DNA of 64,000 bases from JAWCNN01 sp038848005 (GTDB taxonomy: Archaea > Thermoproteota > Bathyarchaeia > Bathyarchaeales > Bathycorpusculaceae), in contig JAWCNZ010000003.1 of assembly GCA_038848005.1 (NCBI GenBank), positions 15,970-79,969 of the forward strand. The letters are read 5' to 3'. Numbering within the stretch: position 1 is the first letter of the stretch; each line of letters begins with the position of its first letter. Below the pieces are notes generated by a model. That model saw nothing but the letters and a program-made list of their open reading frames with translations, searched no databases and was not told the origin of the DNA. Of the stretch, positions 52,582 through 60,758 are shown in pieces. A program made the position numbers and the translations under genes.

Positions 52582-53783
52582 TTCAACAGCTCCTCTAACA
52601 TTTGTTTCACTTTTTCCTCCTGCTTTTTCGTTAAAGGTTCAATTAGGCTGATGGCTATGTGCGCTATTTTTTCAGCTTCGCTTGAACTATAACGTTCAGA
52701 GAAAATTTGAAGGAAATATTCGAAAGCCTTCGTTTTCAAATCTTTAAATTCGCTTTCGAATATTGAACGAACAACCTCCTCTGAAACCTCGCTTTCACAC
52801 AACAAAACAACAGGATGAACAAACAAGGCTTTTTCAGCCGCACTTCTAATTTGGGCAACATCAACCTCAGCGCGGTTTGCCTCTGCAGGCAGAGTTCCCC
52901 TCAAAACTGGAATAATAATTACGCCTTCTTCGTCTACGCCCTTAACCATTTGAACAGTTAACTCAGTGATTTTTGAAGGATTAACGCCACTGAAATCTTG
53001 TTCTAAAACGGCAAATTTGCGTGGATAATGAAGCTCTATAAATTCTGTTGAAGCTTCACCTTTCTCGTTAACGTTAACATGGTAAAAGCCCTTCTTGTTT
53101 TTCGCTTCGTCGTAATTGACGGTTTCAGTGCACCCGCTGTAAGCCAGCAATCCAGTCTTAAACTTTCCCATGTAAGGCGCATGCACATGCCCACCGGCAT
53201 AATAGTTAAAGCCTTCGGGTATAAGCTCAGGTGAGGCCTCAGCTTCTATATAGGGCGGTTTAACATTTGGAATATCCAAAGCCATGTGGAAAACAAAAAT
53301 GTTGAAAAGCGCGGGGTCTGGGGTTGGCTTGTTTTGCTCCATAAAGGCTGGAAGCGCCTCCTCAGTTTTTCGTCTAGTCCTATAGTTTGGGACGCCGTAA
53401 ACGTAGCAAAGGTCTGGTTTCCGCCAGCATGCGCCCTCATGTCTTGGCAAGTAATAGAGTAACCCAGCACTGTCAAGAGGATTCAAAATTGTGCCCGTTA
53501 AGACGTTTGGCGCTGAATCATGTGAACCGTCAACAACCAAAACTGGAACGTTAGCCTCACGCAAACGACCAAAATTTTTGATGGTGTTCTCTAACGTAAT
53601 GTTTGAAGGGCGGGCGTGATGGAACAAATCCCCAGCAATAATCATAAAGTCAGGCTTTAACTCAATTGTTTTATCAACCAACTCTTGAAAAGCCTTGTCA
53701 AAGTCTTCGCGCCTCGCTTCTAAACCGTACTGTGCATAGCCTAAATGCAAATCTGCAGCGTGAACAAAACTGAAAGCCCTCAA
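52578..53783 (-). CDS. mre11: Mre11 DNA repair nuclease
   Basis: 401 residues with the calcineurin-like phosphoesterase motifs: HAADLHLG (Asp11, His13), IIAGDLFHHARPS (Asp52), VDGSHDS (near 85-90), FHMALD and GGHVHAPY. The motif that reads GNHD in most Mre11 is GSHD, so a metal-ligand Asn is replaced by Ser; His88 remains. First gene of mre11-rad50. Preceded by cctttctagg spacer and an A/T-rich region shared with the divergent RHH gene. Confidence 0.95.
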   Translation of the reverse strand: MRAFSFVHAADLHLGYAQYGLEARREDFDKAFQELVDKTIELKPDFMIIAGDLFHHARPSNITLENTIKNFGRLREANVPVLVVDGSHDSAPNVLTGTILNPLDSAGLLYYLPRHEGACWRKPDLCYVYGVPNYRTRRKTEEALPAFMEQNKPTPDPALFNIFVFHMALDIPNVKPPYIEAEASPELIPEGFNYYAGGHVHAPYMGKFKTGLLAYSGCTETVNYDEAKNKKGFYHVNVNEKGEASTEFIELHYPRKFAVLEQDFSGVNPSKITELTVQMVKGVDEEGVIIIPVLRGTLPAEANRAEVDVAQIRSAAEKALFVHPVVLLCESEVSEEVVRSIFESEFKDLKTKAFEYFLQIFSERYSSSEAEKIAHIAISLIEPLTKKQEEKVKQMLEELLK

Positions 53784-53870
53784 ACCCTTTCCTCCTCCTT
53801 TCTAGGATTAGCTTATCACATTTGGTTTTAAGCGTTTGGTGTGAATTTAGTGCGAAGCAGTAATGCTCAC

Positions 53871-53899
53871 GTATACGTTTATATGTTAAGTTAGTATAC
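53871..53899. promoter_or_regulatory. Paired GTATAC sites around the antitoxin TATA box
   Basis: GTATAC, itself a palindrome, occurs at 53871-53876 and 53894-53899, on either side of tttatatg at 53878-53885. Repeated short sites over the promoter fit autoregulation by the ribbon-helix-helix protein encoded just downstream. Confidence 0.4.
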
Positions 53900-53917
53900 T
53901 ATTTAATTGTGGTTTAC

Positions 53918-54211
53918 ATGAAAACCGCAGTTTTGCCCCTACGTCTTCCCAAAAAACTCATTGAAGAAATCGACTATTTGGTTAAGGCTGGAATTTATGA
54001 AAGCAGAAGCGAAGCCATAAGAGACGCCGTTCGCCGATTAATAGAGTCTAGAAGGCTCATGCTGGAGCCTTATAGATATTATAGGCTTCGTGTGGAAGAA
54101 GCCCTAGCCTCATCAGAAACCTTCCAGTTAAGTCCAGACCAAGTGATTGAGGAGATAAGGAATATACGGGAAGAGTTATGGCGTAGGGAGAAAGAATACT
54201 TTGCACTCTAG
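53918..54211 (+). CDS. Ribbon-helix-helix (CopG/NikR-like) antitoxin or regulator
   Basis: 97 residues. N-terminal RHH domain: AVLPLRLPKKLIEEIDYLVKAG (strand and helix one), YESRSEAIRDAVRRLIESR (helix two), followed by a helical tail (DQVIEEIRNIREELWRREKE) suited to contacting a toxin. ATG 53918 is preferred over GTG 53909. The gene end overlaps the start of a frameshifted PIN gene by 11 bases, the normal antitoxin-toxin arrangement. Confidence 0.85.
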   Translation: MKTAVLPLRLPKKLIEEIDYLVKAGIYESRSEAIRDAVRRLIESRRLMLEPYRYYRLRVEEALASSETFQLSPDQVIEEIRNIREELWRREKEYFAL

Positions 54212-54657
54212 CAAATTAAGGGTTTACTTGGACTCAAACGTTTTCATTTTCGGGAAAGAAAAACCCGCAATCAAATTCACGCATCATCCTAGACTTAGCT
54301 GAAGAGGGGAAAATTGTTCCAATAGTTTCTTATTTAACGCTAGAAGAACTAAGAGAATATTTCACACGCAGATACAACCGAGAAACAGCTATAAACGAAA
54401 TTTATTATATCATAAGCCTGCCCACACTTGAAATAATTTCACGTGACAAAGTGAAAAAACTGATCACTAAATATAGAGGCACAGTTCCAGATAAAGACTT
54501 GCCCCACTTAGTTTCAGCCATAATAGCCAACGCCGATTACATGGTAACATATAATAGACACTTTATAGAATCAAAAGCAAAAGAACACATTAAAGTTTTA
54601 AAACAGTCGGACTTCGTGAAACTATTCGGCATAAAACCCCAACCCATAAATTACTAA
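54201..54657 (+). pseudogene. PIN-domain toxin gene with a one-base frameshift
   Basis: From TTG 54201 the frame reads MHSSKLRVYLDSNVFIFGKEKP, the first strand and Asp of a PIN domain, then runs out of frame. In the +1 frame it continues SNSRIILDLAEEGKIVPIVSYLTLEELREYF, through KDLPHLVSAIIANADYMVTYN with the late Asp residues, to a stop at 54657. Removing one C near 54268 (cccgcaatc) restores KPESNSRII and a continuous 151-residue VapC-like protein. Either the toxin has been inactivated while its RHH antitoxin stays, or the base is a sequencing error. Confidence 0.75.
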
Positions 54658-54712
54658 CAAAACACATAAACCATTTAAATATGCCACTATAACACGAAGG
54701 GTTGTAATTGAA

Positions 54713-55486
54713 ATGAAATGTCAAAGATGTGGACAGGAAACGTTTTTGCCGTTTAGGTGTCCATATTGTGAGGGCTACTTCTGTTCTGAGCATCGTTTGC
54801 CAGAAAGCCATGAATGCCCAAAAATGGAGTTGGCTCGCGCTTCAAAGTGGGAAATACGCCAAGATTCCTACACGTACACGGTTACTTACTCCACAGAAAA
54901 GCCTAAAAGCATAAAGCGTTTCAGCAAAAAAGAAATTAAGCATTTAACAATAGCGGCGTTGCTTGTTTTTTGTATAGGATTATCCTCCGGAATATTAAGT
55001 TTCGGTGTGGAGTTGAGTTTCTTTAAGCTTTTTGTATTTGCTTTGGCTTTTACGTTGTCTTTTTTGGTTCATGAAATAGCTCATAAAATAGTTGCGCAGA
55101 TGGAAGGTTTATGGGCAGAGTTTAGATTGACAGTTTTCGGGGCGTTTTTAACTTTGCTTTCTATATTCTCACTTTTTAAGATAATATCGCCTGGCGCCGT
55201 TATTATAGCTGGTTTCGCCGACAAAAAGAGCGTAGGGCGGGTATCCATTGCTGGACCATTAACAAACCTTGTCTTGGCAATTATACTTTTAGGCATAGCC
55301 GTTTCAATTCAACATCAAATTTTGGGGCGCTTGGCTTATCTCAACGCTTTCATAGCTCTTTTCAATTTACTCCCTTTTGGAGTGCTTGATGGATTCAAAA
55401 TTTTCTTATGGAGCAAGAAAATTTGGGTTATGGCTTTTATGGCAAGCCTAATTTTGACAGTGGTTGCCTTGCCGTTTGCACTGTGA
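54713..55486 (+). CDS. AN1 zinc finger fused to a site-2-protease-type membrane metalloprotease
   Basis: 257 residues. The first 36 residues form an AN1 zinc finger: Cys3, Cys6, Cys16, Cys19, Cys24, His27, His33, Cys35 with exact AN1 spacing. Then a linker and about six spans with the M50 motifs: FLVHEIAHKIV (HExxH in the membrane, near 119) and NLLPFGVLDGFK (third ligand Asp near 222). Site-2 proteases cut membrane-bound regulators or remnants of signal peptides; the AN1 finger may recruit ubiquitin-like or other protein substrates. TATA-like ttaaatatg near 54676. Convergent with the uS10 gene. Confidence 0.9.
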   Translation: MKCQRCGQETFLPFRCPYCEGYFCSEHRLPESHECPKMELARASKWEIRQDSYTYTVTYSTEKPKSIKRFSKKEIKHLTIAALLVFCIGLSSGILSFGVELSFFKLFVFALAFTLSFLVHEIAHKIVAQMEGLWAEFRLTVFGAFLTLLSIFSLFKIISPGAVIIAGFADKKSVGRVSIAGPLTNLVLAIILLGIAVSIQHQILGRLAYLNAFIALFNLLPFGVLDGFKIFLWSKKIWVMAFMASLILTVVALPFAL

Positions 55487-55498
55487 AAAGGTTAGGTG

Positions 55499-55807
55499 TT
55501 ACAGTAGTTCTATTGTCACGTGGACTTCTTCTGGAACGCGGATCCGCATTATGCGTCTCATAACACGTTCTTCAGCGTCGATGTCTATGAGGCGTTTGTG
55601 AATGCGCATTTCCCATCTATCCCAAGTCGAGGTGCCCTCGCCGCAAGGCGACTTCAAAACTGGAACCCGCAACCGTTTAGTTGGCAACGGAACAGGACCG
55701 TTTATTTTAACTCCTGTTTTTTCTGCTATGCTTCGCAGTTCTGCGCATACTTCTTCCAGTTTTTTATAGTCTGTGCTTGTTAAGCGTATTCGTGCTTTTC
55801 TAACCAT
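55499..55807 (-). CDS. rps10: Ribosomal protein uS10
   Basis: 102 residues, archaeal/eukaryotic S10: MVRKARIRLTSTDYKKLEEVC, GPVPLPTKRLRVPVLKSPCGEGTSTWDRWEMRIHKR, and the C-terminal IRVPEEVHVTIEL. Also acts at the 30S head. In many archaea it lies behind the elongation factor 1A gene; here it stands alone between a site-2 protease and a 224-bp spacer. Confidence 0.96.
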   Translation of the reverse strand: MVRKARIRLTSTDYKKLEEVCAELRSIAEKTGVKINGPVPLPTKRLRVPVLKSPCGEGTSTWDRWEMRIHKRLIDIDAEERVMRRIMRIRVPEEVHVTIELL

Positions 55808-55900
55808 TAGTTATCATTCCACTTTACAGCCTTTGGCGTTTTGTCGGGTATTTACCTTAGACAACAAACCGCAAATAAAAACTTATCGACCGTTAGTGGC

Positions 55901-55944
55901 TTAAATGTTGTTGGCGCAAGGTTTTCTGTAACAATAACATTTGA
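55901..55944. terminator. Imperfect hairpin in the spacer before the HAD gene
   Basis: TTAAATGTTGTTG (55901-55913) pairs with CAATAACATTTGA (55932-55944) over 13 positions with two G-U pairs and an 18-base loop. Its arm shares TTAAATGTYGTY with the hairpin at 25782 and AAATGTTGTTG with 4618, so these may be copies of one small palindromic element. The rest of 55808-56031 shows no gene. Confidence 0.4.
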
Positions 55945-56031
55945 AATTCGAGTTTCCAAAACAAAGTAGCGAATATGTGGTTTTAACTAAAATGTTAAAA
56001 ATGTGGGAGTATCATTAAAAAGGATGTTGAA

Positions 56032-56691
56032 ATGATGAAGCTAAAGTTGAGGGTTGAGGGCGTACTTTTGGATTTGGATGGTACGTTGGTGGATTCAAGA
56101 GGCGCTTATAGGGAGGCTGTGGAAACGGCTTTTAAAGCGTTGGGATGGAAAACTGTGCCAGCCAGCGTGGTTTTGGAGATTCCAAGGAGGCTTGAATTGA
56201 ACCTTCCAATAAATGATTTGGTGGGCAATGCGGATGGGCAGAGGTTTTTGGATTTATACCTTAACGCTTATTATGGGGCGACAGCCACGAAAACTAGGCT
56301 TATGCCGAAAATTGAGGATACGCTTAAAAGACTTTCGGAAAAAGCTGTTTTGGCTTTGGTTACTATGCGGCATGTCCCGAAGGAGAAGGTTATGGCGGAG
56401 TTGGAAAATTTTGGCATAGCAAAATTTTTTAGGCATGTAACCACAGGGCTTGACACAAGCGACCCTAAGCCTTCTCCTGACGCCTTAATAAGATGCGCTG
56501 AAAAATTGGGTGTTCAAGCATGTGAGTGTTTGGTTGTTGGTGATTCCGTGGCGGATGTGAGGGCTGGAAAAGCCGCTGGAGCCAAAACAGCGGCGGTTCT
56601 GTCTGGAATTTTCTCCCGCATGGAATTGGAAAGCGAAAAGCCAGACTTAATCCTTAAAAGCGTAAATAGGCTTCCAGATTTCATAGAATAG
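56032..56691 (+). CDS. HAD-superfamily phosphatase (phosphoglycolate phosphatase-like)
   Basis: 219 residues. Motif I DLDGTLVDS with nucleophile Asp and acid/base Asp, cap domain (about 25-95), motif II VTMRH, motif III Lys in DPKPSPDAL and motif IV VVGDSVADVRAGKAAG. The helical cap places it in subclass I with phosphoglycolate phosphatases and related sugar-phosphate phosphatases; the substrate is open. ATG 56032, no close neighbour on the same strand. Confidence 0.9.
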   Translation: MMKLKLRVEGVLLDLDGTLVDSRGAYREAVETAFKALGWKTVPASVVLEIPRRLELNLPINDLVGNADGQRFLDLYLNAYYGATATKTRLMPKIEDTLKRLSEKAVLALVTMRHVPKEKVMAELENFGIAKFFRHVTTGLDTSDPKPSPDALIRCAEKLGVQACECLVVGDSVADVRAGKAAGAKTAAVLSGIFSRMELESEKPDLILKSVNRLPDFIE

Positions 56692-56832
56692 CATCGAAAA
56701 CAATCTTGTAATATTTCTGGAATGGAAATATAGCCAAATGTTACCGAAGAAAAATATAGAAGCAACCATAAATAAAGCTTAATTAAAGGCTCAGCTAAAT
56801 ATAAAAATGGGGAAGGCTTCGAGAGGAACAAC

Positions 56833-57447
56833 ATGAACTTCGTAGAAGCACTCTTATCTAATAAGCTTAAAGAGGTAAACCCGACGCTTGATGTTTTCGG
56901 TTCAGACCGCAAAGTGCTTCAAATAGCATGTCAAGACTTTACAAACTATCTTAAATTCCACTGGAACCTTGTTGGAAAAGAGGCGAACGACTGTGAAATA
57001 GCAGAGCGCCTAGAAAAAGCATTTAACGAAAGCCCAAATGAACTGGAAGAGTTTTTGGAAATTTGGATTAAAGTGTGGTTTAAAAAATGGAAGGAACGGG
57101 TTAAACTCCTCATAGGCAATGAAAACTCTAACAGATGGGACAAAGTTACAAAAATACTTGCCGATGCGGAGCCTTTGTGGAGAAAGTTCCCAAACCGCCA
57201 AGAAGCACAGGAAATAGTGATATACACGTTAATAAAGAATGGAGAAATCTGCGGCACGTCGATCCTTGCAGAAAACATCCTAAAAATGGAGTTAGGCGAA
57301 AGAGGAGGAAACAGCCTAAACGAAGAACAAACACTAAACGTGGTCAACAGTTCTTTGAGAAGGGCAAGGCAACTAACCAGAAGCAAGGGTCCACTAATCT
57401 ACGTCAAAATTGATAAGGGCTATTATGAATTGAACCTGCACCGATAA
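56833..57447 (+). CDS. Hypothetical protein, possible C-terminal winged helix
   Basis: 204 residues without a recognised family. The N-terminal two thirds are helical and Trp/Lys-rich (LEEFLEIWIKVWFKKWKERVKLL). The end (about 130-204; EAQEIVIYTLIKNGEICGTSILAEN then SSLRRARQLTRSKGPLIYVKIDKGYYELN) has the helix-turn-helix and wing pattern of archaeal winged-helix proteins. ATG 56833 follows gagaggaacaac. Convergent with eL37. May be a DNA-binding regulator; not established. Confidence 0.65.
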   Translation: MNFVEALLSNKLKEVNPTLDVFGSDRKVLQIACQDFTNYLKFHWNLVGKEANDCEIAERLEKAFNESPNELEEFLEIWIKVWFKKWKERVKLLIGNENSNRWDKVTKILADAEPLWRKFPNRQEAQEIVIYTLIKNGEICGTSILAENILKMELGERGGNSLNEEQTLNVVNSSLRRARQLTRSKGPLIYVKIDKGYYELNLHR

Positions 57448-57466
57448 ACGCTTGCTGAACCCGTTT

Positions 57467-57664
57467 CTAACGCAACCTTTCCCTTTGAGGGCTTCTTGTT
57501 TGCCAAGAATATGTTCGAGTAACCGTTGTTTTTCCGTAACCGCAAGCGGCGCATCGCTTTTTAGATACATTGTATGCTCTTCTTCCACATCGCCTACAGC
57601 GTATATGAACGGTTTTTCCAGCACGTTTACCAAATGATGGCGTTCCCTTTCCCAAAAATGTCAC
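57467..57664 (-). CDS. rpl37e: Ribosomal protein eL37
   Basis: 65 residues: MTFLGKGTPSFGKRAGKTVHIRCRRCGRRAYN, with the zinc ribbon CRRC ... CAAC, and the family end YGKTTVTRTYSWQTR. A large-subunit protein of archaea and eukaryotes. Overlaps the Lsm gene by four bases, the common archaeal lsm-rpl37e operon. Confidence 0.96.
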   Translation of the reverse strand: MTFLGKGTPSFGKRAGKTVHIRCRRCGRRAYNVSKKRCAACGYGKTTVTRTYSWQTRSPQRERLR

Positions 57665-57888
57665 CTTGGCGGCGGCGAAATAAGAACTACATTGTCGCCT
57701 CTGACGATTATTAAACCAAGTTTTTTCACGTTTTCAGCGTTAGTGGTGTCTTCTGTTTCTTCCAAAACGAGGTTTAAATGTTGGTCAAAACCCTTCAACT
57801 TTCCACGAAGACTTTTCCCACCTTTCAATCGCACCAACACTATTTTTCCAAGGTTCTGTTCCAAGATTTCAGTTGTCATCTCGCTCAT
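57661..57888 (-). CDS. lsm: Sm-like archaeal protein (Lsm)
   Basis: 75 residues with the Sm1 and Sm2 motifs: IVLVRLKGGKSLRGKLKGFDQHLNLVLEE and LGLIIVRGDNVVLISPP. Such proteins form heptameric rings that bind U-rich RNA and help RNA folding and turnover. First gene of the lsm-rpl37e pair. Confidence 0.95.
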   Translation of the reverse strand: MSEMTTEILEQNLGKIVLVRLKGGKSLRGKLKGFDQHLNLVLEETEDTTNAENVKKLGLIIVRGDNVVLISPPPR

Positions 57889-57967
57889 TTTCGAAACCCC
57901 AAACTTGCTTATTGCTTTTATACTTAAAACTTATACCATTTAAACCTATCTAAAAGATGATAACCCA

Positions 57968-58492
57968 ATGCCTGAAAAATACAAAAGACACTTCCTAAAA
58001 ACAAGGGAAGCTAAACTCCTCGTAAACAAGGCTTCAGAAAGAATCAAGTTTGGTTTAGAACAAATTTTAATGGTTAAAGCAAAGGTTGAACTTGTTAAAA
58101 CGGAAATTGCCGAAATCTACATTTTCAACAACAAGCCTTTATTTGCTAAAATTGGAGAAAACGTCTTCCCAACATTGGTTTTCAATGAATTTTTAAATTT
58201 GGCGCCGAAAGTTGTCGTTGATATGGGCGCTGTCCCTCATGTGTGCAACGGCGCAAATGTCATGGCGCCAGGAATCGTGAATATTGAGGGAAATTTCAGA
58301 AAAGGCGAGCTTGTTGTGGTTGTTGATGAGAAACACCGTAAACCATTGGCGATAGGCGAAACAGAGTATGACATGAACGAAATGAAAAGCGTTAAACATG
58401 GGGTTGTCGTCAAAAACATCCATCATGTCGGCGACCACATTTGGAATTTAGTAAAAGGCTTGCTCAGTGAAAGGATAACGCATATTAACTGA
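57968..58492 (+). CDS. PUA-domain RNA-binding protein (MCT-1/DUF1947-like)
   Basis: 174 residues: an N-terminal alpha/beta domain (about 1-85, KYKRHFLKTREAKLLVNKASE, YIFNNKPLFAKIGENVFPTLVFNE) and a C-terminal PUA domain (about 86-165; KVVVDMGAVPHVCNGANVMAPGI, FRKGELVVVVDEKHRKPLAIG). This two-domain arrangement is the archaeal MCT-1/DENR-like family (DUF1947), linked in eukaryotes to translation re-initiation and recycling. Archaeal role is not settled. Confidence 0.92.
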   Translation: MPEKYKRHFLKTREAKLLVNKASERIKFGLEQILMVKAKVELVKTEIAEIYIFNNKPLFAKIGENVFPTLVFNEFLNLAPKVVVDMGAVPHVCNGANVMAPGIVNIEGNFRKGELVVVVDEKHRKPLAIGETEYDMNEMKSVKHGVVVKNIHHVGDHIWNLVKGLLSERITHIN

Positions 58493-58529
58493 AATTGCCA
58501 TTTCGCTTGTGTTGAGAGGAGAGGAAAAT

Positions 58530-59774
58530 ATGAAAATACGCTTTTCAGTTTGTTTATTGGCGTTGACCATTGCCATAATGTCCCTCATAAATCAAATTGC
58601 TCTGGGAGCTACAGTTACAATTTCCGGGCAATACGAATCGGTTTGGATTACTTCAGCTACGCATGAATATTGTGTACAGAACAACGTTTGGAATCCAGAC
58701 AGCGGCTGGGTGCAAGTGCTTGAAGTAGACGACCAAAACGGAAACTTCACTGTGAAAGAGGCAAACCACAACAAGCCAACTGGTGGTTCACCAGCCTCTT
58801 ATCCGTCAATTTATAAGGGTAATCATTGGGGTTCCGCTACAAGTGATAGCGGCATGCCAATACGGGTTGACAGTATCATAAACGTTTCCACCACATGGAG
58901 CATCGCTACAATTGATTCTGGAATTTGGAACGCCGCGTATGACGTTTGGTTCCATCAAACAAGCGATTACTCGGGTGGTCCGCCTAACGGCGCAGAATTG
59001 ATGATTTGGATTAACTGGCTGGGCAGCATTCAACCTGCAGGTTCAAGAGTTGCGAATGTGACGCTGGAAAGCGCAACTTGGGAGGTTTGGTTTGCAGATT
59101 GGGCGGGTCGGAATTACATTGCTTATCGTATAACCAGCAAAACCACATCCGTAAACTTTGACATTAACACGTTTATCAAGGATGCCGTGTCCAGAGGTTA
59201 CATTCAAAAATCATGGTATTTAATTGATGTAGAAGCTGGTTTTGAGCTTTGGCAGGGCGGTGCAGGGTTAAAATCAAGCGGATTTTCGGTTACAGCAAAT
59301 GGAGACAGCGTTCCTCCAACAATTGAAAAGCCGTATCGCATACCAGAAGGCGACATTGAACCCTTTACAGATGTAAAAATTTTGGTGAATGTTACCGATT
59401 TAGAAAGCGGAGTGAAAAATGTCACCTTGTCCTATAACTTAAACGAAAGCGCCACATGGAATGATGTGCCCATGACTTTGAATTCTACAACGGGGCTTTA
59501 TGAAGCAGTAATTCCAGGGCAAGGGGCGGGCACGCTGGTGAGATACATGATTTTGGCATGCGACAACGCTGGAAACTGTGGAGTTAGGGAAGACAGCCCC
59601 TACACGGTTATACCCGAATTCCCATCGATAACGATTCTGTTGCTGTTAACATTAACCACTTTAGTTATGGCGGTTTTATCAAGGAAAAGCAAAATCAAAG
59701 CATTCACCTTTACAGCGAAAAACCATAACACAAATCATTTCCCAGCCCTTAAGAGTTTAAATCAGTATTTTTAA
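58530..59774 (+). CDS. Membrane-anchored GH12-family endoglucanase-like protein
   Basis: 414 residues. Signal peptide (1-26), a GH12 jelly-roll (about 28-256) with SYPSIYKG, AAYDVWF, the nucleophile block GAELMIWINWLGSIQP (Glu156) and acid/base block VEAGFEL (Glu239), then an Ig-like module (about 262-360; PPTIEKPYRIPEGD, VLVNVTD-type strands, GVKNVTLSYN) and a PEF-type anchor (VIPEFPSITILLLLTL plus SRKSK). GH12 enzymes hydrolyse beta-1,4-glucans and xyloglucan. The Ig-like plus anchor part matches the cohesin protein at 35.7-37.0 kb. No dockerin; it is held by its own membrane span. ATG 58530 follows gagaggagaggaaaat; a longer start at 58509 lacks support. Confidence 0.85.
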   Translation: MKIRFSVCLLALTIAIMSLINQIALGATVTISGQYESVWITSATHEYCVQNNVWNPDSGWVQVLEVDDQNGNFTVKEANHNKPTGGSPASYPSIYKGNHWGSATSDSGMPIRVDSIINVSTTWSIATIDSGIWNAAYDVWFHQTSDYSGGPPNGAELMIWINWLGSIQPAGSRVANVTLESATWEVWFADWAGRNYIAYRITSKTTSVNFDINTFIKDAVSRGYIQKSWYLIDVEAGFELWQGGAGLKSSGFSVTANGDSVPPTIEKPYRIPEGDIEPFTDVKILVNVTDLESGVKNVTLSYNLNESATWNDVPMTLNSTTGLYEAVIPGQGAGTLVRYMILACDNAGNCGVREDSPYTVIPEFPSITILLLLTLTTLVMAVLSRKSKIKAFTFTAKNHNTNHFPALKSLNQYF

Positions 59775-59877
59775 TTCATAAAATGTTTTAATAGTGCGCA
59801 TCTGTATTAAGAGTTTAGACGTGGAATTGGAAAACACTTAAACTGTTGAAAAGCAATTAGTGTTTGAGAGGAGAAGT

Positions 59878-60237
59878 TTGCCGGGTTTAAGCGACATATT
59901 CCGCAAAGCGAAAAAGCCTGAAGGGGAAGTTGAAGTTAGGGCTATTTCCAGCAAGACTTATTTGAAGGCTATGCCTCTCCGTGATTTGGCTGATTTAGAT
60001 GCTGTGAAGAACGAAGTGAAAGCTGGAAACATTATAATTTTGAGGATAACTCCTCTCGCAAACAAAAGCATAGAAGACGTCAAACGTGCAGTAAACGAAT
60101 TGTGCGAGTTTGTCGAAACGGTTGGCGGAGACATCGCAAGACTCGGCGAAGAAAGAGTTGTGGTTTGTCCAGCCGGCATAAAGATTTGGCGGGAAAAAAC
60201 GCCAATGGCGAATGAACCAATACCAACAGCAGCCTAA
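59878..60237 (+). CDS. sepF: Cell-division protein SepF
   Basis: 119 residues with an N-terminal linker (MPGLSDIFRKAKKPEG) and the SepF core: YLKAMPLRDLADLDAVKNEVKAGNIIILRITPLA, VKRAVNELCEFVETVGGDIARLGEERVVVCPAGI. In archaea SepF anchors FtsZ to the membrane. TTG 59878 is favoured because gagaggag lies five bases upstream; GTG 59860 has no such site. The gene is monocistronic, with taatagt A/T-rich sequence upstream. FtsZ itself is not in the window. Confidence 0.88.
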   Translation: MPGLSDIFRKAKKPEGEVEVRAISSKTYLKAMPLRDLADLDAVKNEVKAGNIIILRITPLANKSIEDVKRAVNELCEFVETVGGDIARLGEERVVVCPAGIKIWREKTPMANEPIPTAA

Positions 60238-60291
60238 AACATTTAACAAGTATTTTATGTTTAAATCTGGAGAACATGTATTGAAATTGAG

Positions 60292-60519
60292 ATGCTAATC
60301 AAGTATACGGAGCACGCCAAATTTCGAATGAGCCATAGAAGTATATCAAAAGTTAAAGTTGAGGAAACAGTTCAAAATCCAGATTTCAGTTTTATCATGA
60401 GTCTCGGCAGATCAGCGGCGTTAAGAAAGTATAGTGACAAGTTTCTTAAGGTGATTTATGAAAAGAGTAATGATAAAATAATAGTTGTTACTGGTTATTG
60501 GACTAGGAGAGTGCAGTGA
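60292..60519 (+). CDS. DUF4258 protein (RelE/YafQ-like toxin candidate)
   Basis: 75 residues: IKYTEHAKFRMSHRSISKVKVEETV and LRKYSDKFLKVIYEKSNDKIIVVTGYW. This is the DUF4258 small-protein family, often found with DUF2283 and interpreted as a toxin-antitoxin-like pair. The DUF2283 gene begins three bases past its stop. Toxicity is inferred from pairing only. Confidence 0.82.
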   Translation: MLIKYTEHAKFRMSHRSISKVKVEETVQNPDFSFIMSLGRSAALRKYSDKFLKVIYEKSNDKIIVVTGYWTRRVQ

Positions 60520-60522
60520 TAA

Positions 60523-60741
60523 ATGGTGAAGGTTGAGTATGATTCGGAAGCTGATGCAATGTATATTTGGCTTAGAAAAACTAAGTACGAAATAAGTGAG
60601 GAGTTGGCAGAAAATGTGATTATAGACCTTGACAAGAATGGGCGCATCATCGGAATAGAAATATTGGATATATCGAAAAACTTGGGAAGGGAATTGGTAA
60701 ACAAAATTTTGAAAACCGAAAAAATAGCAACCGCAGCTTAA
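60523..60741 (+). CDS. DUF2283 protein (antitoxin-like partner)
   Basis: 72 residues: VKVEYDSEADAMYIWLRK, SEELAENVIIDLDKNGRIIGIEILDISKN, the full DUF2283 signature. Follows the DUF4258 gene with three-base spacing, so they are co-translated. The pair is common in archaea and cyanobacteria; its role is uncertain. Confidence 0.88.
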   Translation: MVKVEYDSEADAMYIWLRKTKYEISEELAENVIIDLDKNGRIIGIEILDISKNLGRELVNKILKTEKIATAA

Positions 60742-60758
60742 CCCTGATACTCACACTC

